48,618 nucleotides of DNA, taken from Kitasatospora cheerisanensis KCTC 2395. GTDB lineage: Bacteria > Actinomycetota > Actinomycetes > Streptomycetales > Streptomycetaceae. Below are positions 41,882 through 48,618 of the stretch, piece by piece (the first letter of the stretch is position 1; each line of letters begins with the position of its first letter). The DNA lies in NCBI RefSeq assembly GCF_000696185.1, contig NZ_KK853997.1:7134324-7182941 (forward strand), given 5' to 3'. The notes under the pieces were generated by a model. It saw nothing but the letters and a program-made list of their open reading frames with translations, searched no databases and was not told the DNA's origin. Both the position numbers and the translations under genes were made by a program.

Positions 41882-43285
41882 TCAGCCCATCTCCTCCAGC
41901 GCCTTGCCCTTGGTCTCCTTGATGCAGAACGCCACGAACGGGATCGACAGCAGCGCGAAGCAGGCGTAGATCACGTACGTCGCGGACAGGTTCCAGTCCG
42001 CCAGGTTCGGGAAGGTGACGGTGATCGCCCAGTTGGCGATCCACTGCGCGGACGCGGCGACCGACAGGGCCAGCGCCCGGATCGCGTTCGGGAACATCTC
42101 GCCGAGCAGCACCCACACCACCACGCCCCAGGAGAAGGCGAAGCAGAACACGAAGACGTGCGCGGCGACCAGCGCGACCGTGGCGTGCGCGTTGTCCAGC
42201 GTCGCGGTGTCGCCGGTGCCGTGCCGGTAGGAGAACGCCCAGGCGGCCAGCGCCAGCGCGACCGCCATGCCGATCGAGCCGGCCAGCGCCAGCGGCTTGC
42301 GGCCGATCCGGTCCACCAGCACCATCGCCACCACCGTGCCGATGACGTTGACGATCGAGGTGGAGAGCGAGATCAGCAGCGAGTTCGACTCGTTGATGCC
42401 GACCGACTGCCACAGGAACGACGAGTAGTAGAAGATCACGTTGATGCCGACGAACTGCTGGAACACCGAGGCGCCGATGCCGACCCAGACGATCGGCAGC
42501 AGCCCGAACCGGCCGCCCAGCAGGTCGGACAGGCGCGGCTTGTGACGGGTGTTCAGCACCCGCCGGATCTCCGCGACCCGGGCGTCCAGGTCGACGCCCG
42601 GACCCTCCACCTCGACCAGCACCTTGCGGGCCTGCTCCTCCCGCCGGTCGGCGATCAGGTAGCGCGGCGACTCCGGGATGGCCAGCGCCATCAGCCCGTA
42701 CACCAGCGCCGGCACCGCCTCCACGCCGAGCATCCACTGCCAGGCCTGGATGCCCGCCAGGTGGTTGGTCGACTCGCCGCCCGCCGCCTGGTTCAGCGCC
42801 CAGTTGGCCAACTGCGAGACGGTGATGCCGAGCACGATCGCCATCTGCTGGAACGAGGCCAGCCGGCCCCGGTACGCGGTCGGCGCGACCTCCGCGATGT
42901 ACGTCGGGGCGATCACCGAGGCGATGCCGATCGCGATGCCGCCCAGCACGCGCCACACCCCGAGCACCTCGATGCTCGGCGGGAACATCGAGCCGATGCC
43001 GCTGATCGCGAACAGCGCGGCCGCCAGCAGCATCGTCCGCACCCGGCCCAGGTGGTCGGCGAGCCAGCCGGCGATCACCGCACCGGCCGCCGAGCCGAGC
43101 AGCGCGATCGCCACCACGAACGCGGTCTCGCCGTTGCCGACGCCGAAGTGCTTCTGGATGCCGGTGACCGCGCCGTTGATGACCGCGCTGTCGTAGCCGA
43201 ACAGGAAACCGCCCATCGCGGCGGCCGCGGAGATGAACACCACATGGCCGAGGTGCTCGTCCCGGACGGCGGAGTGGGTAGCCAG
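41882..43285 (-). CDS. sugar porter family MFS transporter
   Basis: 467 residues with 12 membrane segments. Sugar porter signatures: GGFLFGYDSAVINGA, AGWLADHLGRVR, WRVLGGIAIGIASV, PESPRYL and QQFVGINVIFYYSSF. Likely proton-driven uptake of a hexose or pentose. The GTG at 43243 would remove the N-terminal cytoplasmic segment seen in relatives (EHLGHV before VFISAAAAMGG). CTG at 43285 is in frame, six bases after GGGAG, and encodes ATHSAVRDEHLGH; it is the preferred start despite its rarity. Confidence 0.85.
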   Translation of the reverse strand: MATHSAVRDEHLGHVVFISAAAAMGGFLFGYDSAVINGAVTGIQKHFGVGNGETAFVVAIALLGSAAGAVIAGWLADHLGRVRTMLLAAALFAISGIGSMFPPSIEVLGVWRVLGGIAIGIASVIAPTYIAEVAPTAYRGRLASFQQMAIVLGITVSQLANWALNQAAGGESTNHLAGIQAWQWMLGVEAVPALVYGLMALAIPESPRYLIADRREEQARKVLVEVEGPGVDLDARVAEIRRVLNTRHKPRLSDLLGGRFGLLPIVWVGIGASVFQQFVGINVIFYYSSFLWQSVGINESNSLLISLSTSIVNVIGTVVAMVLVDRIGRKPLALAGSIGMAVALALAAWAFSYRHGTGDTATLDNAHATVALVAAHVFVFCFAFSWGVVVWVLLGEMFPNAIRALALSVAASAQWIANWAITVTFPNLADWNLSATYVIYACFALLSIPFVAFCIKETKGKALEEMG

Positions 43286-43429
43286 TGGTCTCTCCCTACG
43301 TGACGATCCGTCCGGTCACGGACGGACATATCCGGAGGTAATTCGACCAGCGGCTACCCCGCCGAGCGGGTTCGACACGCCCAGAACCGACGAGCCGTCA
43401 GCCCGACGCCCCGTCAGCCCGAAGCGCGC

Positions 43430-44092
43430 TCAGCCCGAAGCGCCGTCCGACCGGCCCGCCGTCGGCACCGGCCGCCGGGAGCGCCGCCGCAGCAGCTGCG
43501 CCCGGGCCGCCGCGTCCTGCGGGTTGCCGGTCGCCGCGTGCCGCTCGGCCAGCCGCTCGGCGATCTCGCCCTGCAGCTCCACCGGCTTCTTGTCGTCGTA
43601 CTTGAACTTCGCCCGCACCCGGCGGACCGTCAGCCGCAGCCCGCGCAGGCCGGTCAGCTGCGGCCCGTACGGCGCCGCCCCGACCACCACCCGGTCCTCG
43701 GGCCACTCCGGCTGGAAGTGCGCCAGCTGCCGGTTGAGGATCTCCGCCTTGCCCTGCGGGTCGTCCACCACCTCGGCGGTGCAGGAGAACTGCACCGAGG
43801 CGTAGTAGCTGGTCGGCGTGTACGGCGCGTCCCGCCAGCGGCCGGGCGCGAAGGCGTAGTCGTCGGTGACCGCCAGCGTCACGTGCGGGTCGGCCCGCAC
43901 GGCCGCGAACAGCGGGTTGGGGGCGGCCAGGTGCAGCAGCACCTCGCCCGCGTCGGCGTCCAGCAGGAAGTGGGTCGGCACCATGACCGGCCCCTCCGGG
44001 CCGTTGGCGGCGAGCGTGCCGAAGTCCCGTCCGGCGGCCAGCCACTGCCGCCACTCCGGCTCGGTGCCCCGGTCCCAGCCGCGGATCAGCAT
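43430..44092 (-). CDS. FMN-binding PaiB-like protein
   Basis: 220 residues: a split-barrel flavin-binding domain with FGTLAANGPEGPVMVPTHFL, VLLHLAAPNPLFAA, YASVQFSCTAEVVDD and GLRLTVRRVRAKFKYDDKKP, matching the FMN-binding negative regulator PaiB family; the C terminus is Arg-rich and polar. ATG at 44092 overlaps the end of the upstream PPOX gene by seven bases, so the two are translated together. Redox or heme/flavin binding inferred. Confidence 0.85.
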   Translation of the reverse strand: MLIRGWDRGTEPEWRQWLAAGRDFGTLAANGPEGPVMVPTHFLLDADAGEVLLHLAAPNPLFAAVRADPHVTLAVTDDYAFAPGRWRDAPYTPTSYYASVQFSCTAEVVDDPQGKAEILNRQLAHFQPEWPEDRVVVGAAPYGPQLTGLRGLRLTVRRVRAKFKYDDKKPVELQGEIAERLAERHAATGNPQDAAARAQLLRRRSRRPVPTAGRSDGASG

Positions 44093-44751
44093 GCCGGCCC
44101 CGCCAGGTAGCCGGGCAGCTCGGCGTCCGAGTGCGGCGCGGCCACCGGCTCGCCGTACGCCGGGGCGACCGGCACCACGCCCGCCCAGTACGGCAGTCCG
44201 AGGTCGTCCGGGTCGTCGTTGACGCCGCCGGTGCGGCTCTTCGCCGACACCTGGTCCAGCTCCAGCCGGATCACCGCCGTCGCCGCCAGCTCCTTCGCGC
44301 TGGGCGGCCGGCAGTCCGCGACCCGGCCCGGCACCGCCTGCTCGACGATCGCGTCCAGCGCCGTGCGCAGCTCCTCCGGGTCGGTGACCTGGTACGCGGT
44401 GCCGTGCGCCACCACCGAGCGGTAGTTGACGGAGTGGTGGAACGCCGACTTCGCCAGCACCAGGCCGTCCAGGTGGGTCACCGTCACGCACACCGGCAGG
44501 CCCTGCTCCTCGCGGGCCGCGTGCAGCGGGCGGCTGCCGGTCGAGCCGTGGAGGTACAGCGCCCCGCCGACCCGCGCGTACAGCGTGGGCAGCACCACGG
44601 GCGCGCCGTCCCGGACGAAGCCGAGGTGGCACAGGCAGCCAGCGTCCAGGATCGCGTGCACCGCGTCCCGGTCCCAGTCGGCCCGGTCCTTGTCCCGGGT
44701 GGGGGTGGTGCGAGCATTCCTGGTGTACGAGCCGGCCGGCGTGTCCGACAT
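44086..44751 (-). CDS. pyridoxamine 5'-phosphate oxidase family protein
   Basis: 221 residues. Flavin split-barrel: CHLGFVRDGAPVVLPTLYAR, GALYLHGSTGSRPLHAA, CVTVTHLDGLVLAKSAFHHS and NYRSVVAHGTAYQVTDPEEL are typical of nitroimidazole-reductase (NimA-like) PPOX proteins, with the Leu/His positions of that subgroup. ATG at 44751 with GAGGGG before it. Divergent from a MocR regulator gene, an arrangement known for B6-responsive control (PdxR-like). Confidence 0.87.
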   Translation of the reverse strand: MSDTPAGSYTRNARTTPTRDKDRADWDRDAVHAILDAGCLCHLGFVRDGAPVVLPTLYARVGGALYLHGSTGSRPLHAAREEQGLPVCVTVTHLDGLVLAKSAFHHSVNYRSVVAHGTAYQVTDPEELRTALDAIVEQAVPGRVADCRPPSAKELAATAVIRLELDQVSAKSRTGGVNDDPDDLGLPYWAGVVPVAPAYGEPVAAPHSDAELPGYLAGPAC

Positions 44752-44778
44752 GACAACCCCTCTGTACTAGTGCATAAT
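44750..44778 (+). promoter_or_regulatory. leaderless promoter of the MocR regulator gene
   Basis: -35 ATGACA (44750-44755), 17-bp spacer, -10 CATAAT (44773-44778), seven bases to GTG at 44786. Each hexamer is five of six to consensus. The -35 overlaps the start codon of the divergent PPOX gene, so binding here could affect both directions; CTAG motifs at 44767 and 44789 flank it. Confidence 0.7.
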
Positions 44779-44785
44779 TGCGTTT

Positions 44786-46126
44786 GTGCTAGGAGAGTAT
44801 CGGATCACCGGTCGGCGGGCCAGCGAGATTGCCGCCGACGTCGAACGCGCCATCGCCGAAGGGCAGTTGGCCCCCGGTGCTGCCCTGCCGCCGCTGCGCG
44901 ACCTGGCCGGCGAACTCGGCGTCAACCCCAACACCGTCGCCGCCGCCTACCGGCTGCTGCGCGAACGCGGCGTCATCGAGACCGCCGGCCGCCGCGGCAG
45001 CCGGGTCCGCCCCCGCCCCGCCACCACCCCCCGCGACGAAGTCCGGCTGCCCGTCCCGCCCGGTGCCCGCGACCTCTCGGCCGGCAACCCCGACCCCGCC
45101 CTGCTGCCCCCGCTCGGCCCCGCCCTCGCCGCCGCCGCGGCCGGCCCCACCGTGCTGTACGGCCACCCCGTCGCCGAACCCGAACTCCTCGACGGCTTCC
45201 GCGCCGAATTCCGCGCCGACGGCTCCCCGGACGGCGAACTCGCCGTCTGCTCCGGCGCGTTGGACACCATCGGCCGGGTGCTGTCCGCCACCCTGCGCAC
45301 CGGCGACACCGTCGCCGTCGAGGACCCGGGCTGGGGCTCCGTCCTCGACCTGGTCCCCGCCCTCGGCCTGCGCACCGCCCCCGTCTCCGTCGACGACGAA
45401 GGCCCGCTGCCGAACGCCGTCGCCGCCGCCCTCGACGCCGGCGCCCGCGCCCTGGTCGTCACCAGCCGCGCCCAGAACCCCACCGGCGCCGCCCTCACCC
45501 CGCCCGCGCCGCCGCCCTGCGCACCGTCCTCGCCGCCCGGCCGCACACCGTGCTGATCGAGGACGACCACGGCCACGGCATGGTCGACCAGCCCTTCCAG
45601 TCGCTCGCCTCCGACGGCCGCGGCGGCACCACCGTCACCCACTGGGCGCTGGTCCGCTCCGCCGCCAAGGCCCTCGGCCCCGACCTGCGGGTCGCCGTGT
45701 TCACCGGCGACGCCGACACCGTCGCCCGGGTCCTCGGCCGCCAGCGCCTGGACGCCGGCTGGGTCAGCCACCTGCTGCAACGCGCCGTCCTCGAACTGCG
45801 CCGCACCGACGCCGCGCCCGCCGCCACCGTCGCCGCCGCCTACCGGGCCCGCCGCGACGCGCTGCTCACCGCGCTCGCCGCGCACGGCGTCCGGGCGCAC
45901 GGCGAGAGCGGCGTCAACGTCTGGGTGCCCGTGCCCGACGAGACCGCCGCCGTCGCCGCCCTGCTGCACCGCGGCTGGGTGGTCGCCCCCGGCGCCCGCT
46001 TCCGCCTCACCTCCCGCCCGCCGTCCGGATCGGCATCGCCGGCCTGCACCCCACCGAGGCCCCGCCCTCGCCGCCGCGATCGCCGACGCCCTCAGCAGCC
46101 CCGCCCACGGCTCCCGGATCACCTGA
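44786..46126 (+). pseudogene. MocR/GntR-type PLP-dependent regulator, three frameshifts
   Basis: About 445 residues when read through. N-terminal GntR winged helix (ITGRRASEIAADVERAIAEG, LPPLRDLAGELGVNPNTVAA) and aminotransferase-like domain with VCSGALDTIGRV, VAVEDPGWGSVLDLVP, SRAQNPTGAALTP, IEDDHGHGMV and the lysine in VRSAAKALGPDLRVA. The frame breaks at about 45500 (after TGAALTP), 46020 and 46065, each consistent with a single base missing from a C/G run; TGA at 46124-46126 follows. Since the protein is otherwise conserved, base-calling errors are more likely than decay. Probable regulator of the divergent PPOX/PaiB genes. Confidence 0.8.
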
Positions 46127-46476
46127 TGCGGATCCGCCTGGAGCGCCTGCGCCCCGGCCTGCCCGTCCTCGCCGAGGTCCGCACCCCGTACGGCCCGGCC
46201 GTCGCCCGCTGGCGCGGCGGCCCCGCCGGCCCGCCCGGCGAGCACCAGGTCGAGTGGACCGTCGACGAGGACCACGCCACCGTCCGCCCCGCCGACCGGC
46301 CCGGCCCGGAGATCCGCATCGAGGGCGGCCTGCTCGTCCTGGTCGGCGAGTTCGACGGCGAGGCGCTGCGGCTGGGCGACGCCCTGCTCCTGCTCGACCT
46401 GCCCGGCCGCCCGCCCGGCCCGCTGGAGCTGACCGTCCCGCACGAGCACGCCGAGCTGTACCCCTACGAGACGTGA
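46126..46476 (+). CDS. hypothetical protein coupled to MocR gene
   Basis: 116 residues, all-beta in appearance (LPVLAEVRTPYGPAVARW, HQVEWTVDEDHATVRPA, GLLVLVGEFDGEALRLGDAL), not recognised. ATG at 46126 shares one base with the corrected MocR stop (TGATG), which supports cotranslation and the corrected MocR reading frame. Ends before a hairpin terminator. Confidence 0.7.
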   Translation: MRIRLERLRPGLPVLAEVRTPYGPAVARWRGGPAGPPGEHQVEWTVDEDHATVRPADRPGPEIRIEGGLLVLVGEFDGEALRLGDALLLLDLPGRPPGPLELTVPHEHAELYPYET

Positions 46477-46478
46477 CG

Positions 46479-46509
46479 GAGCCCCCGCCCGGATGACCGG
46501 GCGGGGCTC
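46479..46509. terminator. hairpin terminator between convergent genes
   Basis: GAGCCCCCGCCCGG-ATGA-CCGGGCGGGGCTC: 13 pairs with one bulged C. Lies 3 bp after the hypothetical gene and 18 bp before the convergent dehydrogenase stop. Confidence 0.85.
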
Positions 46510-46526
46510 GTCGGCGCCGCGGGGGA

Positions 46527-47885
46527 TCAGCCCTTGGCGAGCAGCGCCTGGGCGTGCTCGCGGACCTGGTCGCGGGAGAGGTAGGCGTCGGTGTACTCGA
46601 AGTCCCGCAGCCGGGCCGGCTGGCGGGCCAGGAAGCCGGTGCGGACGAAGTCGTCGCCCGCGGTGGCGTTCAGCAGCCAGTTCGCGCTGGTCCGGTACTT
46701 CGCGCTGTTGGTCCGCATCGCCATCACGTGGTAGCCGCGCGCCACCAACTGGGCGGGCATGCCGTGCAGTTCCACACCCAGCGGCTTGGACACCGCGTCC
46801 TTGCCGCCGAGGTCGACGACCAGACCGAGGTCCTTGTGGAAGTACGGCTGCAACGGCTGGTTGCGCAGCGCCGCCACCAGGTTGTCCGCCAGCCGCTTGC
46901 CCTGCCGGGCCGAGTGCTGCGCGGTCGGCGGGCACACCGCGCCGTCGCCCTTGGCGAGGTCCGGCACCGCCGCGGCGTCGCCGAGCGCGAACACCCCCTC
47001 GAACTGCGGCACCCGCATCTCCGCCGTCACCGCCAGCCGCCCGCGCACCGTCTCCGCGTCCAGCGTGCCGATCAGCGGGGACGCGGCCACGCCGGCCGTC
47101 CAGATCAGCGTCCGGCACGGGAGCGTCCGGCCGTCGGTGAACTTCACCGTCTCCGCGCCGACCTCCGCGACCGACACGCCCAGCGACACGTCCACGCCGC
47201 GGTTGCGGAGGATCTCCATCGCGGTCTGCCCGAGCTTGTCGCCCAGCTCCGGCATCAGCTTCGGGGCGATGTCGATCAGGTGCCACTTGATCAGGTCCGG
47301 GTCCAGCCGCGGGTAGCGCTTGACCGCCGCGGTGGTCAGCCGCTGCAGGCAGGCCGCCGTCTCGGTACCCGCGTACCCGCCGCCGACCACCACGAACTGC
47401 AGCCGGGAGGCCCGCTCGTTCTCGTCCATCGACGCGGACGCCAGGTCCAGCTGCGCGATCACGTGGTCGCGGATGTACGTCGCCTCGGCGAGCGTCTTCA
47501 TGCCGCGCGCGTAGTCCGGCAGGCCCGGGATGTCGAAGGTCCGGGTGACGCTGCCCGGCGCCAGCACCAGGTAGTCGTACTTCTCCGCCACCACCTCGTC
47601 GGTGATCTTGCGGACCACCGCGACCTTCGAGCGCGGGTCGATGCCGATCGCCCCGCCCGGCACGATGTGGGTGCGCCGCAGCGTGCGCCGCAGCGAGATC
47701 GCCACCGACTGCGGGGTGAGCACCCCGGCCGCGACGTGCGGCAGCAGCGGCAGGTACAGCTGGTAACTGAACGGCGTGACCAGGGAGATCTCCGCCTCGG
47801 AAGGGGCGAGCTTGCGCTCCAGGCGGCGCGCGCACTCCAACCCGGCGAAGCCGCCGCCGACGATCAGGATCCGAGGTCGTTCCAT
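46527..47885 (-). CDS. ndh: type II NADH dehydrogenase-like flavoprotein
   Basis: 452 residues. Two Rossmann dinucleotide folds: FAD site PRILIVGGGFAGLECARR at the N terminus and NAD site FVVVGGGYAGTETAACLQR (near 165). LTPQSVAISLRR, ALGDAAAVPDL (FAD pyrophosphate) and VCPPTAQHSARQGKRLADN match NDH-2 proteins, which pass electrons from NADH to menaquinone without pumping protons. The C terminus lacks the long hydrophobic hairpin of some NDH-2, so membrane contact is peripheral. ATG at 47885 after AGGGGA. An inverted repeat at 47911-47954 sits in its promoter region. Confidence 0.88.
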   Translation of the reverse strand: MERPRILIVGGGFAGLECARRLERKLAPSEAEISLVTPFSYQLYLPLLPHVAAGVLTPQSVAISLRRTLRRTHIVPGGAIGIDPRSKVAVVRKITDEVVAEKYDYLVLAPGSVTRTFDIPGLPDYARGMKTLAEATYIRDHVIAQLDLASASMDENERASRLQFVVVGGGYAGTETAACLQRLTTAAVKRYPRLDPDLIKWHLIDIAPKLMPELGDKLGQTAMEILRNRGVDVSLGVSVAEVGAETVKFTDGRTLPCRTLIWTAGVAASPLIGTLDAETVRGRLAVTAEMRVPQFEGVFALGDAAAVPDLAKGDGAVCPPTAQHSARQGKRLADNLVAALRNQPLQPYFHKDLGLVVDLGGKDAVSKPLGVELHGMPAQLVARGYHVMAMRTNSAKYRTSANWLLNATAGDDFVRTGFLARQPARLRDFEYTDAYLSRDQVREHAQALLAKG

Positions 47886-47910
47886 CGTTCATCCCCTACG
47901 TTGCGAGTCC

Positions 47911-47954
47911 GTGTGGCGAGTCCGTGAAGTAGCAAGGACGACTGCTCGCCACAC
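47911..47954. promoter_or_regulatory. inverted repeat upstream of ndh
   Basis: GTGTGGCGAG (47911-47920) and CTCGCCACAC (47945-47954): 10 perfect pairs around 24 bases. It lies between ndh and the divergent HipA-like gene; it does not match the Rex consensus. Possible operator or looped repressor site. Confidence 0.5.
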
Positions 47955-47993
47955 TCGCACGGGGTAACGGAGAGTGCATCCGGAAGAGACCGA

Positions 47994-47999
47994 TAGGCT
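47994..47999 (+). promoter_or_regulatory. -10 element for leaderless HipA-like gene
   Basis: TAGGCT, six bases before the ATG at 48006 and with no ribosome site. -35 not clear. Confidence 0.45.
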
Positions 48000-48005
48000 G
48001 TCGGG

Positions 48006-48618
48006 ATGCTCTCCGAGGTGACGGCCGTCCGCTACGTGACGCCGCTGCGCGAAGGCGGTTCGATGCCAGGCCTGGTCGAGGCCGACGACCGCCGGCTGTA
48101 CGTCCTGAAATGGGTCGGCGCGGCCCAGGGCCGCAAGGCGCTGGTCGCCGAGGTGCTGGCCGGCGAACTCGGCCGCCGGCTCGGCCTGCCGGTGCCCGAA
48201 CTCGCCCTGGTCGACCTCGACCCGGTGCTCGCCCGCAGCGAGCCCGAGGTGCAGATCCAGGACCAGATGCGGGCCAGCGGGGGCGCCAACCTCGGCATGG
48301 CGTACGTGTCCGGGGCGCTGAACTTCGACCCGCTGTGCTTCGAGGTGGACGCCGACACCGCCGCCCGGGTGCTCTGGTTCGACGCCCTGATCGGCAACGT
48401 CGACCGCTCCTGGCGCAACCCCAACCTGCTGGTCGCCACCGGCGGCCTGCGGCTCATCGACCACGGCGCCAGCCTGATCTTCCACCACAGCTGGCCGCGC
48501 GCCGAGGCCTGGCGCCGCAAGCCCTACGACGCCGGCGACCACGCCCTGCGGCACGCCGCCGACCTGCTGCCCGAGGTCGACGCCGAACTCGCCGCGCTCG
48601 CCGAGGCCGCGCTTCCCG
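48006..48618 (+). CDS. HipA-like kinase, truncated at window end
   Basis: 204 residues read before the edge, no stop reached. MLSEVTAVRYVTPLREGGSM, GLVEADDRRLYVLKWVGAAQ (Lys in the ATP-binding strand), LVAEVLAGELGRRLGLPVP, VLWFDALIGNVDRSWRNPN with the catalytic NVDR/N pair, and GLRLIDHGASLIF (metal-binding Asp) define a HipA-type kinase fold. In Streptomyces such genes are often followed by a DUF3037 gene; that would lie beyond the window. No HipB-like HTH gene is upstream, so a toxin-antitoxin role is not supported. Confidence 0.8.
   Translation, partial: MLSEVTAVRYVTPLREGGSMPGLVEADDRRLYVLKWVGAAQGRKALVAEVLAGELGRRLGLPVPELALVDLDPVLARSEPEVQIQDQMRASGGANLGMAYVSGALNFDPLCFEVDADTAARVLWFDALIGNVDRSWRNPNLLVATGGLRLIDHGASLIFHHSWPRAEAWRRKPYDAGDHALRHAADLLPEVDAELAALAEAALP

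Noticed and set aside
48006..48618. HipBA toxin-antitoxin module
   Set aside because: No HTH antitoxin gene upstream; the gene before it is ndh on the opposite strand.

Overview
The window is very GC-rich DNA (third codon positions almost always G or C) with many GTG/TTG starts, leaderless promoters of the TTGAC-N17-TAGNNT type, GTGA/TGATG gene overlaps and long GC hairpin terminators. Together with a DUF5999 protein, a DUF2510 protein, roadblock/LC7 paralogues, an ECF42-type sigma factor with its DGPF partner and HelY, this points to a Streptomycetaceae chromosome (Streptomyces or Kitasatospora). The first ~430 bases are a GC-dinucleotide run that looks like a contig-end artefact, and the last gene runs off the right edge.

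Layout. 0.43-6.5 kb: 5'-truncated GH36 alpha-galactosidase, a minus-strand set of roadblock/LC7 proteins with a DUF4388-like partner, then an ArsR-type regulator and MFS exporter with a clear operator. 6.5-12.4 kb: secreted M6 metalloprotease, S9 peptidase and class V aminotransferase, tied together by a shared 24-bp motif. 12.4-13.1 kb: small ArsR regulator and another roadblock protein. 13.5-14.6 kb: a minus-strand unit with a DUF7873-like gene followed by two tRNA-like genes whose halves are in circularly permuted order (3' half before 5' half), preceded by a promoter carrying a LexA-like box and ended by a hairpin. This is the most unusual part of the window. 15-24 kb: HelY helicase, 5'-3' exonuclease, CDF metal exporter, chromate transporter, a C26 amidotransferase and a DUF2510 membrane protein. 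23.7-30.1 kb: ECF42/DGPF pair with its own promoter, PLP fold-III enzyme, substrate-binding protein, SseB-like protein and a small secreted crystallin-like protein. 30.1-33.3 kb: phospholipase C gene broken by many frame changes. 33.5-48.6 kb: GNAT proteins, DUF5999, glutamate-cysteine ligase-like enzyme, CPBP protease, HAD protein, two MFS carriers, dienelactone hydrolase, FMN-binding PaiB/PPOX pair divergent from a MocR regulator (frameshifted), NDH-2-like dehydrogenase and a HipA-like kinase.

How the parts work together: most of the window is ordinary housekeeping and secretory metabolism. Local circuits that can be read from sequence are ArsR-MFS (autoregulated exporter), DGPF-ECF42 (self-recognised promoter), MocR-PPOX/PaiB (vitamin B6-linked divergent pair), and the possibly damage-inducible DUF7873 plus permuted-tRNA operon. 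All homology calls are from recognition of motifs and family resemblance by eye; no database search was possible.
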